DNA from: Sclerodactyla briareus
Lineage: Eukaryota; Echinodermata; Holothuroidea; Dendrochirotida; Sclerodactylidae
Reading direction: 5' to 3'
DNA length: 64,000 bases
Assembly (NCBI GenBank): GCA_026419785.1
Contig: JAODTK010005633.1
Location: 137,501 to 201,500 of the forward strand
The notes under the pieces were generated by a model. It searched no databases. It saw only the letters and a list, made by a program, of their open reading frames with translations, and was not told where the DNA came from. How positions within the stretch are numbered: the first letter of the stretch is position 1; every line of letters begins with the position of its first letter. The position numbers and the translations under genes are program-made. Of the stretch, positions 22,426 through 35,603 are shown in pieces.

Positions 22426-24200
22426 AGGGAAGTTTAAATGGCGATCCCGGAGCAGGAATTCTCACACCTGCCTCGGGACTCAGGGCACGCTTTGAAAAGA
22501 GCAAGCGAGAGTTGCGGGGTCTAATTACCCACCCAAAAACTGGAAGCAACTTCGGGTTTGGAAAGAGAAAACACGAGGGTATAAGTAAGTAGGCATATGA
22601 TAAGTATTCGACCTCCGGTTGCTTTACGAGCGCACCGAGGGTTGGCTGTCGCCAATAACAGAGTTACGTCTTAAGGTGTTTATGAGTGCAAGGAGACATA
22701 ATACCTACCAGACATCGTCTCATACGTGTTAGCGCTAAGGGGGACAAGGAGCCTCTTTCGCGCCCGCGGGGGTTGTCCACAAAGTGGGCAGCGGGACGTG
22801 GACGGCATAGCTGCTTATAAGAGATGTTCGCGGAAGAGTGACTGCCGACGAATCGATGTTCACGTGGGCAACATGAAGCAATCAGGCATTGAATAGTGCA
22901 TATTATTTAATGTGCTTCTGAAAAGAGGTACAAATAGGCGGTTCTGAGGGGGTCTAACAGCCCCCCCCACCCTCCCGCCTGCACATGTCTTGTTGGACAT
23001 GAATTTGAGTCAAGAGAGATTTCTATAGGACGGGTCGCAACGAATAGTTCTGCTTAAAGCTCTTCAAGAACATTCAAATAGAAGGAAACATTATAAATTT
23101 CAGCAATAGGTGAGGAGATCACATTTCGTTTTTAACATGCTAGCCCCCCCAAACTTGGTCAGGGTCTAGAACCCACGTCCTTCTAGACAGTTTAGCCGGA
23201 TTGACGGAGAAACTTTCGTCAGATAATTCAAAGCAATCCAGAGGAATTTCGGGCACGTTTTTTAAGGAACATCATACGTTTGCACAAGGCACATCGTAAA
23301 TGTCCATCCGTACACAAAATACCGCGCGCGACAATTTCGAAAATGAGAAGACAGCACAAAATTCACTAAACTTGATCACATAGGCATTTGAATGCATTTT
23401 TAAACACGGTTGGTGCTGGATATGTGGATACAGTGCTAGGCGTTTATATTGGAGTGATGCCGGCTCCCCGTCCCACCCCCCCCCCCCCCGCCAACCCTCC
23501 CTCTGATCCTCTGATCTCCGCCGCTTGCCTAGGCTAAACATCAACATCCTCTCTTGCGCTTTTACCCTCGTGGTCTGAGTATCTGAAAGATTGAAAGCAA
23601 TTTTTAGGTGGCGTTGATGCAGTCGGGTGCCAGATATCACAACAAACAGGATCTCGCGCATAGGAAGACCGTGCAGGGTGGGGTTTACGGGTTTATTGGC
23701 ATATGGCGATCCGCCGTCCCTGTCAAATTCGTAATAACACTTTGTTCAGCTATGATGTCCCCGGTCCCCCCGGAAAATATACAACTTGTCTCCTGATGCT
23801 TCCCGATGCCTGTCAGATTGTTATTCACATAACGCAACACTGCGTATTGATTCTTTTCATATTGCTGCTACGAATCTCTACATATATGGCCGTCCTGCTT
23901 GGTTTGGAGTACTTAGGGTTGATAGGCTATTCAGACATCGATCTCACTCGCTTTGACCTCAGATAAGCTTTGTCCACAGACGGCACACAACAACAGAGGT
24001 GGGGGGGGTGGTGGTAAAGGGGGCAGCAAGCGCGATGGTGTCGGGGGGCAGTTCGGAGTATGCCAGTTATGCCAGTATGGGGTCTGATTAGAGTTCCCAC
24101 GATGAACAACCGTACCATTTCGAGGTATGCAGGGCGAGGTAAATACGGGTCTTCTTTTCACGACCCAGATTTGGAAGGATATTTTGTTTCTCCTGTCTAA
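22426..24200. other. Non-coding shared segment, copy 1
   Basis: The stretch is collinear with 52390-54170. It contains C-rich runs near 22964-22975 and 23476-23490 and a G-rich run near 24000-24009. No protein family was recognised on either strand. Confidence 0.45.
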
Positions 24201-24204
24201 TTAA

Positions 24205-24301
24205 CGATGGATATCTATATATATATCTATATATAGATTATATAATATAATATATCTATATATATATATATATATATCATATATATATATCTTATATATA
24301 A

Positions 24302-24338
<37 letters not shown>
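24205..24338. repeat. Imperfect TA-rich microsatellite, copy 1 only
   Basis: TA repeats with ATC and ATAATA interruptions fill about 130 bases. The copy 2 junction near 54170-54190 lacks them completely and reads straight into the shared GTTTTGGAGACATCTAAA. Confidence 0.9.
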
Positions 24339-24339
<1 letters not shown>

Positions 24340-24574
24340 TTATGTTTTGGAGACATCTAAATGTTAATTTCACTGAGCCTTTAGAAAGGTTTTCATCTAC
24401 TGTTGTAAGCCCAACTCCAATTGTTCGCAATTATTTGGGAAGACCTGTCGTGATGGAGGGGGTGGGTGGTAGGGGGGTACTGTTCCCGTTTTGTGCTGGG
24501 TTCGATTTTGTGCTCTGGTCACTTTTGAAGTGGAATGTTTTTACATTCCTTGACCGAAGTCGAGAAATATATGC

Positions 24575-24692
24575 GTCATGCAGTTGTGTGTGTGTATTGT
24601 GTGTGTGCTTGGAGTGTGTGCGTGTGCGTTGTGTGTGGGTGTTTGTGTGTGTGTGTGGTGTGTGTGTGGTGTGTGTGGTGGTGTGTGACGCC
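24575..24692. repeat. GT-rich microsatellite
   Basis: Imperfect TGTG and GTGTGTGGT repeats occupy this stretch, just after the homology between the two large copies ends (about 24525). Confidence 0.8.
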
Positions 24693-24769
24693 TAGTCTTG
24701 TTAACTCTACCCCACTCGGATGGATCCAAGTCACACTTGATATATGGGTTCTTCATGAATGAGAAGATG

Positions 24770-25870
24770 ATCCTATCGTGTTGGGGTCAGTCAAAGGTCA
24801 TCCGGGGTCGAGAAAGATCAAATTATGACAAATTTTGGGGTTGTGGTGTCAGTGGGTGCGCGCGCCCCCCATAATACGTACATAATCCCTATTGGGTTGG
24901 GGTCAGATCCAAGGTCATTTGGGTCAGAAGGTCAAGTCTAAAGATCAAGAGTACAGAAAACCTATTGTTTTTGGTGTAATCGGGGGTCAGAATTCGGGAA
25001 AAATTGTGACATTGTGAAAATTATGATAATTCGGGGCGGCAATTTTATTTCATAAACGCGATACTCAACCCCCGCCGGTGGGGGGGTGGTGATGGATCTG
25101 TGATTGTTCATTTTGGGGTTATATGGGTTCCCCATATGAATACATGATCCCTATTGTTTTGGGGTCAGGTCCAAAGACATCTAGGTCAGAGAGGTCGAAG
25201 TCTGAAAAATCTTGTGGAAACGATAAGCCTACAGAATGCCTGCCCGATCGGTTTGGCATTGTACGTACAATACAAATACATATATCTTACTGGGATACGA
25301 GACACTATCGTTGTTGGTGTTGACTGGAGCAATAGAAAATGAGGATTTGTGAAAAAATCATTTTTTTTTTGGCGGCTCGAGAGGTCGCATAGTGATAAGC
25401 TTTTGACACTCTAAGCTAAGTCAGAATGCCTGGGTCTGCTCAGGTTGAAATTTGTATTCACATTTTCATGGGGAGTACAGGAACACTAATTGTGTTCTGG
25501 TCAGGGTCAAATTTGGAAAAAATTGGGAAATTGGGAAAAATTGATAATTTTGCATTTTAGGTCATTAACACGATAACTCACCCCCACGTGGATGGATCAA
25601 GTCATAGTTGATGTTATGAATTCCCCATAATGAGTACAGCACCCTATTGTTTTGGGGTCAGGTCAAGTTCATCTGAGGTTCGCGAGAGGTCAAGTCTGAA
25701 CAAATCTGTTACAACGATAAGTCCAAAATGCCTGGACCGATCAGTTGTGAATTCGGTATGAGTTTCATTATCGTTTTTGGTATCGAATCGGGGGTCATAG
25801 GTTCGGGAAAAATAGGGATATTGTGAGAAAGTTGTGACATTCAGCTCGTTCAAACACCCTTCATGTCTTT
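24770..25870 (-). repeat. Dispersed TGACCT-rich repeat, reverse orientation
   Basis: The landmark TTGGGGTCAG, the reverse complement of the CTGACCCCAA core, recurs near 24783, 24896, 25160 and 25653, each followed by GGTCATC(n)GGTCA words. It is the family seen at 11130-12112, in the other orientation. Units are degenerate and spacing varies, and there is no coding capacity. Confidence 0.65.
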
Positions 25871-27714
25871 GCGGTTTTGAGGACGCAATCCAGTTTCATT
25901 TCAAACAATTTCCAGCTCTCCGAATAGACGCATCTTTGTCGCAATAGGATCCTATAATATCATGGAACCGAATGCCGGAAATAGGTATAGCTTCCCCTCG
26001 ACCGACAAAATGGCCACCGGAGCTCATGCGTATATGCAAATAGCTAATGTTTTCACCAGCCCCGGTTTGTAACAGCATGGAGAATTTTTGACACCCAAGA
26101 TCTTTGCATATCGTGATAAGAAAGTTACCTTTACCCTTTTATGACAACTCCCTATATTGCGCGCTTGTTAAAGAAAAAATGACGTGTCCCTCCATTAGCA
26201 GCATCATGATATTTTTAAAAAACGTCATTTTTTGCCCAATTTGCAGTTTATGAGCATTTCGGCGGGCGTCATGAGTGTGGGCAGAGTCCCTGTTGGGAAT
26301 GTTCTAGTCACATATACCCCCCCTAAACCGTGATACTGATATTCCCCCATTGTTTACCAAGCACAAAAAATGTGTGAAATTACCTAATTATATTTGCGCA
26401 TACATAATTAGTAGCTCCGAATTGAATTAAAAGCCCATTCCCATATACCATGCTTGTCTATAACTAATTTGATTTGTTGGACCTACTTTGCATGTTTCCT
26501 ATCACAGAAACAAGTACACAAATGCCTCGAATGATCTTCAGTCTTGTTGATGGAAAGGAAACATGCAAAGTGACCAACAGATGCTCAATTACTGACCGCA
26601 TAATAACCTGTTTACAATTCTGAGTCCTCGGTTGATGCTCTCGAGTCTCTTGATATGGTGTAGAGAGACAAGAGGCTCCAGATCACTATTGCATGGAACG
26701 GAAAGGAATGACAATCAGATCTCAGAAACGAATAATAGCCCAGACACTAAATATGCCGTAACTCTGTGTGTTATTACTCTCCTAATCTCCTCCCTTCTCT
26801 AAGTGTGGGACAGTTGATTGATTCTGGTTGATATTTATGAAAGAGAATGGTGACCATGGAACATATATACAAAATGTAGATATTTACAATTCAAATTAGC
26901 CAAATCCTATCAATATGGGACGAGTTTGCCGGTGAACCTTTCATATGACGGGGACAAAATCATTCGAACCTCTGATCATTTGGCACAGGAGTTTGGCCTG
27001 AAAGTAGTCTTGGAACTCCGGACCAACTATTGCCACGATCATTCAAACCCCCTCGAAGAAGAGTAGGAAGCCACAACCGGTTTCCGGAGTAATCAAAGGA
27101 TCAGAGGGGAGAGTTGAGTAAAGCCACAAACCCCATCATCTGCATGTTTAGAGTAGCACCCTTTCTTCATTGGACCAACCATCTGATAAAGGGGGACATA
27201 GAGGGCCTGAATCTTGGATCCAACTGTGCTGCAATCAGCGTGATATGAAGCCTGGAGATAGATAGGCAATCAAAATGTATTGGTAAACCCGCGGTCACAA
27301 GTCTCTTCATCATTTAACAATCCACAAGAGAAAAAGTACTTGACCTATTAGATTATTGATGACACAAATACCTGGCGTGCAGGGCATGTGATGGACACAC
27401 TCTCCACTTCAGCTTGGATGGGGGGGGGGGAGGGAGGACGACCGGAAATGGTACAAGTATGGGGGTTGGCAGATGTGTGCAGTATGCGATAGCAGACGTG
27501 GGGCGTCGACTCGATTCCGCAGGATCGCAGTCACTACATCCAGCCATCGAACTTCGGAGATCCCGGCATGGGCATACCTACTTTCTTTTTTAGTGTCGTG
27601 CCGGAATAGGGTCAGCAAGTGTTGTGTTGCAGGAGATTCTTTCGTTGGACAGTTGAGGTACATTAGCTCGGAGAATGCAAGTTGTCTGGCGTACAACCTA
27701 TGACCCTTGGCCCC
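25871..27714. other. Gene-free spacer between the two large copies
   Basis: No protein family was recognised. The stretch holds a short inverted repeat (26475-26582, listed separately) and a G-rich run at 27421-27430. A minus-strand open stretch at 27409-27696 has no family resemblance. Confidence 0.45.
26475..26582. repeat. Imperfect inverted repeat, arms about 26 bp, loop about 55 bp
   Basis: The left arm 26475-26500 contains TGTTGG(n)ACTTTGCATGTTTCCT. The right arm 26555-26580 contains AGGAAACATGCAAAGT(n)CCAACA, its near-perfect reverse complement. It could be a short foldback element or a transcribed hairpin. Confidence 0.7.
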
Positions 27715-28400
27715 AGTACTTGGTGATGGAGCTCATATTTGGTATTTGGGTTCCCCATAACTGTCCTTGATCAATTCCGAAGGTCATACCTCGGTCAGGA
27801 GGTCAAAGCCTGAAATCTTTTAACAAGATAATTCCGAATGCCTGATCCGATCAGGGTGAAATTAGGTATGCAGCTCTCTTACGGAGAGTACAGGACACCT
27901 ATTGGTTTTGGTGTAAACATGGGTTTTTTGGAGAAAATTGGGAAATCGTTAAAATTCATAATTTGGCAATTTCAAGCTCGTTAACACGATAAGCGATCCC
28001 ACCTGGATGGATAACTCATACATGGTTTATGGTTCCCACAATGCTACATATCCTGTTGGTTTGGGGTCAAATCTAAAGTCATTCGAGGTCAAGAGAGGTC
28101 AAAGTTGGAAAATCTTGTGAACACGATTTGTAGTGAAAAATCAATATTTTGGCTACCTTACCTTGTTCACACTCCCTCATCTGCATGGGTGTATTCATAC
28201 TTGGTATGTGAGTTCCCTATATGGAGTTCCCTACAATGCCGCTTATTGTGAATCTTGACAATGGTTAGCTTGATCAATCAGGGTCAGTCAAGGAATCACT
28301 AAGCCTTTTTGGCTTTGTCTGGTCATATGCTGTATTCGATATTCATATCATGCGAGATCCAACCCACCCCTGTTGAGCACTACGTTTTCAACCGTTCTGG
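27715..28400 (-). repeat. Dispersed TGACCT-rich repeat, reverse orientation, second block
   Basis: Words such as GGTTTGGGGTCAAATC (about 28058) and TATTGGTTTTGGTG (about 27899) mark degenerate reverse-orientation units of the same family as 24770-25870. There is no coding capacity. Confidence 0.55.
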
Positions 28401-29219
28401 ATTGCGTCTTCGCCCCCCGCGTACGCTCTGAGCTCGTTACAGATATTCATTTGTGCCTAACTCTATCCACATATTTAATTCGCACGTAAAAAGATAATTG
28501 TATTTCCGGTGAGTTTTTCTGCTATTTCTTGTTGTGTATATCGTCCATATGTAATAACGATTTTATTTATCATAGGTGTTTTTACGACCTGTTTCGCCAA
28601 TTGTGGACATAAATAATTCACTTCACTAGCTCAATGGAATAATTCCCATGGGGTCGAAATTTATTCCGTTTATAAAGCCGCATACCGAGAATGGAATTTA
28701 TGGAATATCTTCCCTCATAAAGCTATCAGTTTATTTGACCTAATTCGCTTCTATATCAGGGTTAACTCGATCCTATATCAAACCAGCTCTGCTGGTTGAG
28801 CTATTGTGATCTTCGTGTCACTTCCGAATCTACTCTAGCTATCCAGTCTGTCAACATTTGCTTAAAATTGCTACTCCTCCTACATCGTTCAATGGATGAT
28901 AAAATACTTTTGGTCACAAGGTTCACAGTGAGGGGCATCGGGGTGGCCCGGTGTTGCCCTGGGCCCATCCACTGTAGAACCCCGCAAATCCTTTCCTCCT
29001 ATAAATTTTGGTGCATGACAGTGCTGGGTTCGCCATGGCCGAGAACCTTAACTTTGCGTGTTCAGAATTCAGTTTGGTCCACCCCAAGGTCCCACTTGGA
29101 CAGGGGCCATTTTATGAAAATGTTCACATAATAGTGCTTGAAATGATTCTCCTCCCACAAGCTTCAATTGATTTTCCTTTCAATCAGTTTGATTCGCAGT
29201 GTTTTCTGGTACAACTTTT
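28401..29219. other. Gene-free spacer before the second large copy
   Basis: Open stretches at 28796-29131 and 29008-29328 overlap in different frames, and neither resembles a known family. The second large copy begins at about 29220. Confidence 0.4.
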
Positions 29220-29224
29220 CGGGT

Positions 29225-31070
29225 TTCACCGAGGTTGCGGCTCACGTTCCAAAAGCCTGGAAAGAAAAGGATTGGTTTTTTCTTCAGGAATTTTTTTTTT
29301 TTCAAGAAGCAAAGTCTTTCCGAATTGATACGTTAACATAAATTCAGTTGAAATGGTTAAACGTATCATTTTCCATTTGAGTGAGGAAGTCGACATCTAC
29401 AATCGTCTCTTCAAGACGCAGCATGGGTTTCAGAGCAGAGTCTCTAGCCTACAAATTGCATAAATGTGTGCTGCTTGGTCGAGCAAGCTTTCGCCAAAAA
29501 GAGATAGACATAGAGTGACTTTGTCATATAACATTTAAAAACATCACTCTTACAAAGTGTGTGTTTTTCCAACAAGATATCAAGTATTGACTCTACCCTC
29601 TAAACAGGGGTGGGGTTAAGGAAACTCTTCCTACTCAGCAATGGTCGTCTGTTGTCCATGCACTTCCGTTGCCTCATGTTGTTAACAGATTATACACTCA
29701 CTGTCACTCATATTATTTTACACTGTTTCTCGTTGGCACCTAGAAGACAGCACATTGTTCACGGGGGTCGCTCATACGGAACTCATTAAGCCTTGACCAC
29801 TAATCGTATTGCCAGAATTCCCTGATATGAAGGTCAAGCGGGCGTGGTGTTTAACATTGGGGACTCTTGTCGGCATTCGATACTGTATCGATGGACGGCT
29901 CTTAGCTGAGTGGAAATCGCGCAGGCGTTCTTAAGTCCATAATACGTGGATCAGCATTTATAATTTGATCGTACACTAGGCAGTCAATGTTTGCATGGAG
30001 TGTACTATATCCGGGGTGCGACCACAGGTGTCCCACAAGGTCATGTACTCGGACCACTACTCTTCATTTAATCTAACCTCGATCATATCAGAATATTTTA
30101 TCTTCAGAATTGCGTCTCTTAGCGTGAAAATATGACGGCACTGAGAGCCTCCGAAAAGAAATTGATGAACTCGTACCTTGGACAACTTATTGATTTTTTC
30201 TGTCTATATGATACGAATCTTTCGCAATAGTGATTCAAGTAGTAAAAAGTAATCCTTTGTAATTTAGAGCGGATCTCTTGTAACTTTCTATCACGTTCAA
30301 TACGTCTGATTCAAGTGGATAAATCGATTTAAGTGGGTGTCAAACGAAAGCTTCGCCAAGTACGATGTTTTTCTAAGGATTACAATAGATTGAGCTCTCT
30401 AAATTGGAAAGAGCGCATAGAAACGTTACAAACACAATTCGAAGTCAAATATTATTATTAATCGCTAAAACAGTCCTACCGAGGTAATCCTTCCTCTCAA
30501 GTTATATACACAAACGTGTACTCCCACTCCCCTACTTAGCTAGAACCTCACAACTGTTGAGGGGGGGGGGGGTAGTACACATAAATCTACACTTGACAAT
30601 GTATAACGAAGGAACACAAAAAGTGCGGAAATACCGTAAACGGTGCCATATGACAAAGCACTAGCTGGCTTTATTCAGTGATTCGAACGGTTTAGACAAT
30701 TTGTTTTATCTATATAATTACCAACTTGTATCTTTTTCTATATAGATTTCACACAATAATGCTTCCGGTATGTTCAGCGATTTTACCATGACAAACTCAG
30801 ATACCACTGAATATACACTCGTTAATCGCCATTCTCTGAGGCAACCATATCATAAGACTGTTCGTAGGCATTCCCCATTCCGTATATTGGAGTCAATCCT
30901 GTGGAACTCGCTTCCTTTAGCTATTGAGAATGCGTCAACTTTTGGGTTGGTTGACCCTTTGACGAAAAAACAAAAAAACCTCAAATATCACACTATTGCA
31001 ATCGTATATCTCTTACAAACTGAATCTATTTATCGATCATCAATACTCGCTGTGACCTCCGCCCTTGCCC
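29225..31070 (+). mobile_element. LINE A, reverse-transcriptase fragment (copy 2)
   Basis: It is the counterpart of 2680-4480. GVPQGHVLGPLLFI is readable at 30027-30067. The C-terminal part is clearer than in copy 1: TLVNRHSLRQPYHKTVRRHS (about 30809-30870) and ILWNSLPLAIENASTF (about 30897-30944), which match the standard LINE block with LWNSLP before the last helix. Frame breaks are frequent and mostly at other places than in copy 1. A G-rich run near 30561-30571 replaces the TGTGGGGG of copy 1. Confidence 0.8.
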
Positions 31071-32540
31071 CACTGAACATCACATGTCGTGTCTTCCATG
31101 TTTTTATTTTTCTTTTCCGTTTTTCTTCATGCCCCAACATGGAATGGTTTACGTGTGTTGTGTTTGTTTGGTGTGTGGTGGTACTGGTGTGGGTGCCGTG
31201 TGCGTCTGTACTCCATGTGTTTTTCTTTTCAGGTGTATGTACTGAGCATATATCTAGAAGAATGTTTGGTGTTAATATATAGTGGAGTTTTATCAATGCG
31301 TTTGTAACATGGTATGAACGAAGGTACCCCAGCCTAAAAAGTATCTTACATATTTCTGGTTCTCTACTCCTCTCGTTGCTTTTTAAAGGTGGCAATACAT
31401 ATAGAGCTAATGTTATTACCACATGTTGCGATTATTAGACTGCATACTGCTCCTGTTAAAAAAATATCACGAGGTCGTAGAGAAACAACTTCAAATTTGC
31501 ATTGTAACTAATGAATAACTAAGAGAGAGAGGGGGTGGGGGGAGACGGGGGTCTTTGTTAGCCTATTCCAAGCACCTCAGCCAAGTAACTTACTTCATCT
31601 ACATAGATGACACTTTCCTTCATCATGATATGAAGTCTCCAAAACCACACATTTCATGATCATGGCAACCATTTTAATGACAAAATCAATTCACGCCGCG
31701 TCACCGAGACACATGCTGTGCGGCTTCGAGGTTTCCAACCCTGCTTGGAAGGTGTGCCAAGCACCAATGTCTATCACCGTGGTGGTTGATATATGGCAAG
31801 GACGAACGTTATTTTGGCACATGTTGGAAACCCTTTTCGACGTCAAGAAGAGGTGACAGCCAGACAAGTTTTGGGAGCACATTATCATCTAGATCGCAGG
31901 ATCAATTACCTTTACAAAAGTATATATCGGCAGCAGACATGAAAGAGAGCACACAAGAGGTATCGACCAAGTCCATCCAATGACGGGGAACGCCAGACAC
32001 GATAGTGCTTACTGCCTTGTGATTACTGTGTGAGGAGATTGCAAGCAATTTCCAAAGCGGGCATGTTGGTCACCGTTATCGAGAGGCAAAAACGTTCATA
32101 TGCATGTGAGCACAATATCGGGAGATTGGCAAGTAAAAACTATGCACAGATGTAGGTTACCGAGTTAAGAAACGAACCGAGATTATGTTTCGTATCAATT
32201 GAGGTCCCCTTCTAGGTCAGATACATGACAGGGCTCGTGACAGTGTCGTACCCACGGGGCTGGGGGGGGGGTTACGAACCCCCATTACCAAAGTGGACCA
32301 ATACTCCTAACACAAACACAGTTTTTTTTGCATTTCAGTATAGGTCTCGCAGCTGTTCTGTAGCGAATATTGCAGTAGCATGTGTCTAAGGGGCCCATAA
32401 ATTGTACTTGTTAGCACAACATGGGGGGGGGTGAGGCCATTTAGGGGCGCACTTCCTCTGGTTCTGACCTCACCAATCCCCCCCCCCCCTCCCAAGACAA
32501 TCTCTTGGCCGCCCTGGCTAAGAAGTTTATTTAGATCAGT
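31071..32540. other. Non-coding stretch after LINE A with copy-2-only block
   Basis: A GT-rich tract (31140-31205) matches the one at 4573-4622. About 31210-31855 is absent from copy 1 and holds no recognised gene, only an open stretch of 66 codons at 31656-31856. From about 31860 to 32540 the sequence follows 4635-5309 again. G- and C-rich runs lie near 32264-32272, 32422-32430 and 32479-32488. Confidence 0.45.
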
Positions 32541-32544
32541 TTGG

Positions 32545-33662
32545 TTTCATTTAGGCATTTTGCCCCCTAAAAACCGGCCGCCCCTGTAGTCTTCACCACC
32601 ATTTGTAGTCAAAGAAACCGTCCATAACATACATTAGAGGAGGCAGTCACGACCTTTTTAACCAATTGTTGTCATGTAACGTCTACAGGCAAATGAACAT
32701 CAAGTTTATTCCATATTTTCCGCCAAAAAACTCCATTCCGCGATGGAGGGCTTCCGTGTTTCCTCTTACTATTCTACGTGATGTTAGTTTGCTGTGTTCA
32801 GGCGGCCCATTGCTCGATTCGTACACTTACGGTCCGTGGGTCCAGAACCACCGAAGTTCTTCCTCTTTTCTGCAAGCTGCCAGGCTCCCTGACGACTGGT
32901 CCGAAATTCTTTGCTCCACATGGGTAGCTGCTTACTTATGCCGTCCACGTCACTGGGAGAAGAGATTGTACATGGGGCCCGTCACGATGTCAAGACGTCA
33001 CGCCAGGCGCTGGCAGTTGCACCAATGTTAACATGGCCATCATTCTGGACGTACGCTCATGGTGAACAAACGTGTCCACAGTCGAACGCATTGTACAATG
33101 ATATGCTTTGCAGGAGGTAGGAGAATGTAGCCTTTTCTTAAAACCCACAAATCAGCATCTGTCGTCCACAAGTTAGTCGATTGTCTCTGAAGTCGTAAGT
33201 CTGTAACGAAAAGTAGCGAGACTGGATCAGCATGACGTCATTGGTGGGCGGGGCGTCCAGGTAAATGACGTTGCTCTCTCTCTGCACCAATGAAAGATGG
33301 ACGCCCCCAAGGCGCGGATCAGAGACCCACTGAGTTGGTTCCCTGTCAAACTGAATATGCTATGAAACCAAGGCGTTCCCAAGCAGAGGGGCGTCAGCGG
33401 CAGATAGGAAGGCGTCGTGTATAGTACTGGAGGGGACGCTTGGCATCAGTATTTACGCGTAATACGTCGGCGGTTCAGGCCGTTCCTGCTGTTGAAAGTG
33501 CTCTTGAAAATAGAAGGCAATGATATACCGGACTCTGATCAACGGATGGTGTAATAGTACAGCTCGAACAAACAAGGCCAAGAATACAAAGGAGATACCA
33601 GTGGCTTGAAAAAGTCCCGATAACCCGATGATAGTTCCATTGTAGAGCTCCGGACGAGGCAT
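32545..33662 (-). CDS. Glycosyltransferase-like membrane protein, uncharacterised (copy 2)
   Basis: It is the second copy of the gene at 5310-6433, on the minus strand. The start near 33662 gives a Met followed by ELYNGTIIGLSGLFQ and a hydrophobic segment ending FVFLALFVRAVLL (about 33540-33640), a good single-pass anchor. NVIYLDAPPTNDVML is intact at about 33235-33280. The DAD region, the Trp-rich C-terminal third and the Cys-containing end near 32545 can be traced but change frame more often than in copy 1. Since the breaks differ between the copies while the protein blocks are kept, at least one copy is probably intact in the real genome. The enzyme activity is an inference from the acidic motif only. 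Confidence 0.5.
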
Positions 33663-33719
33663 AGTCGATGAGCGTCCGCTCCAAAATCACAGCATCCGTC
33701 TGACTAGTGACTGAAAGGA

Positions 33720-35599
33720 ATATATTAAATAGTGTTAAACAGAGCTACTTATTTTTCCATGGTGTGTTCATTGGTAGATTTACAGTATGGTCATGCTAAC
33801 TGAATGACATCTGGAAGTTTCGTGAGTATTTTGAAATGATATGATATTTTTGAGTCCTGAAACACATTGTAACCGGGTCATCTGTTAGACCGATAGTTTG
33901 CGGCGGAGGCAGAAAGTCTGCAGAAAGGTTAATTATATAGAAACGTGAGGTCAATTCTGGGATGGAATCAGGGGGGTTTTCTTCCCTGGGAGAGAAAGCC
34001 TCACCTGTCAATTGTGTATGTGTCTCTTCGCATCACCCAGTTGGAAGGTATCAAAACATCCCCAAATGGTGATGGTTGAGACAATATGGACAGTTTTTGT
34101 CAATACGAAATGGTTGAGAGGTTACCAGGGTAATGTTAAAGGAAACACAGCAAGAGCGGATAGCACGCCATGCCTCATCGCAAACGAGCATTGAACTTTT
34201 TATAAAAAAAAATTCACTGTAACCACCAGTTGACATAACAAAAACGTTGATGCTCAATGAAAAAATGTTTAAAAAAGTTTAATAAATAGGCTTATGTCAG
34301 TCAGGACTTGATACCCTCTGACGATGTATAACAGGGGCGGCGCCAGTTTTTCCCCGACGAGGGCCAAGGGGGGCCAGAGTTCCACGACGGAGGGGTGGGG
34401 GAGGGCGAATTCCCCGAGTGAAAGTTCAAAAGTATCGTTCGCCAAAGTGCACCTCACCCTTACCCTGTACACCGAAACCTTAATTGTCATGTTTGGTTTT
34501 TTTAATGTTCCTCTCTATTTTTCTCGCATTGACTCGATTTTCACATCTCGATTGTACCCCGACAGAGGGATGGGGGGGGGGGGCACTGCTCAAATGCATA
34601 TATGGCCGTTATGGTGAATTGTTATGTGAACGTTCCTTCAGGGATATTGCGCAATGCCGATTTGGGGTAAAAACGGTGGGGGGGGGGGAGAGTTTATCGG
34701 AAACACCTTACATTTTCTACGATCTTTCTGTTGGATATGATTTCCCGAAATATCTCAGTTACAATTATACTAAGGGGGATGGAATTTGGCATGTTGATAG
34801 AAGAACAGAATTCTAATGTGTAGCAAAGTTACAGCGAACCAGCATCTACCGCCTGGTATTATGGTGAATGAAAGGGGCCTAATATCACCCGATATTACAG
34901 CCTAAAAATCGCAATGGAAATGCTTAGCAAATTAAAAGGTTGAGCATTCAATTGAATGAGTTAGCCTTCTGAGAGAACGGTTCAACGTTTTTAAACGCGA
35001 GTCGAGCTGCCATTTGGTTTTTTCACAAGTCATATTGTATTGGTCATTAATTGAAGTCAGCGAATCCTATATCAGCCATCACCCATTGAGAGTTTCAGTT
35101 TATGAAACATATTCGTTATTTGTCTGCGAAAAACATTCAACAACTCACCTTGGCGTGTCTCCAAACTCACCATCTAACTAAGGCGTTGAGTGATACGATG
35201 GCGCCTTCTCCATTTTTGTTTCGTGATTTGTTTTGCTTTTGTGATTCTCCTAAGTACGGTATGAATGCGAACAGGTTCTATCCTTGGAGTTTGTAGTCCA
35301 TAGTTAGACTGGCAAGTTTTGCTCTGAATATTTGTTATCATATTTTTACATTTTATCATTGAATTGGCGCATACCGTATCTGTTACGTAAGTTCTATGAC
35401 AACGTTTCTTTCAAAAAAGTTCACATTACAGAAAACTTCATTGCTGTTATATTGGCACTCGAAGTTTCGACAATTTGAGTGGAACGAACATTTAAAATGA
35501 GTTAACGTAATAGTTACATATATCATTGATTCACAAAAAATGAATAGTGAAAAGAATAATCGTAAATCTCCTGAAATGCCCCTATCTCCGATGTATATC
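33720..35599. other. Non-coding shared segment, copy 2
   Basis: The stretch is collinear with 6480-8545. It begins with the one-unit version of the 18-bp minisatellite (33781-33795). G-rich runs near 34572-34581 and 34677-34688 differ in length from those in copy 1. No gene was recognised. Confidence 0.5.
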
Positions 35600-35603
35600 T
35601 TAA

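Larger units (their letters stand above)
2672..24525 (+). repeat. Large direct duplication, copy 1 (partner 29220-54382)
   Basis: Sequence from about 2672 to 15830 and from about 22163 to 24525 recurs in the same order and orientation at 29220-44170 and 52235-54382. Landmarks that recur are the LINE PQG motif (3499 and 30027), the VIYLDAPPTNDVM-coding stretch (about 6040 and 33255), the TTAA site (8546 and 35600), the AFDKVPHKR-coding stretch (9511 and 37622) and the tRNA-like head (22163 and 52235). Matching blocks show frequent one-base indels. The centre of this copy (15.84-22.16 kb) has no counterpart in copy 2. It is either a real segmental duplication or two haplotypes joined in assembly. 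Confidence 0.9.
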
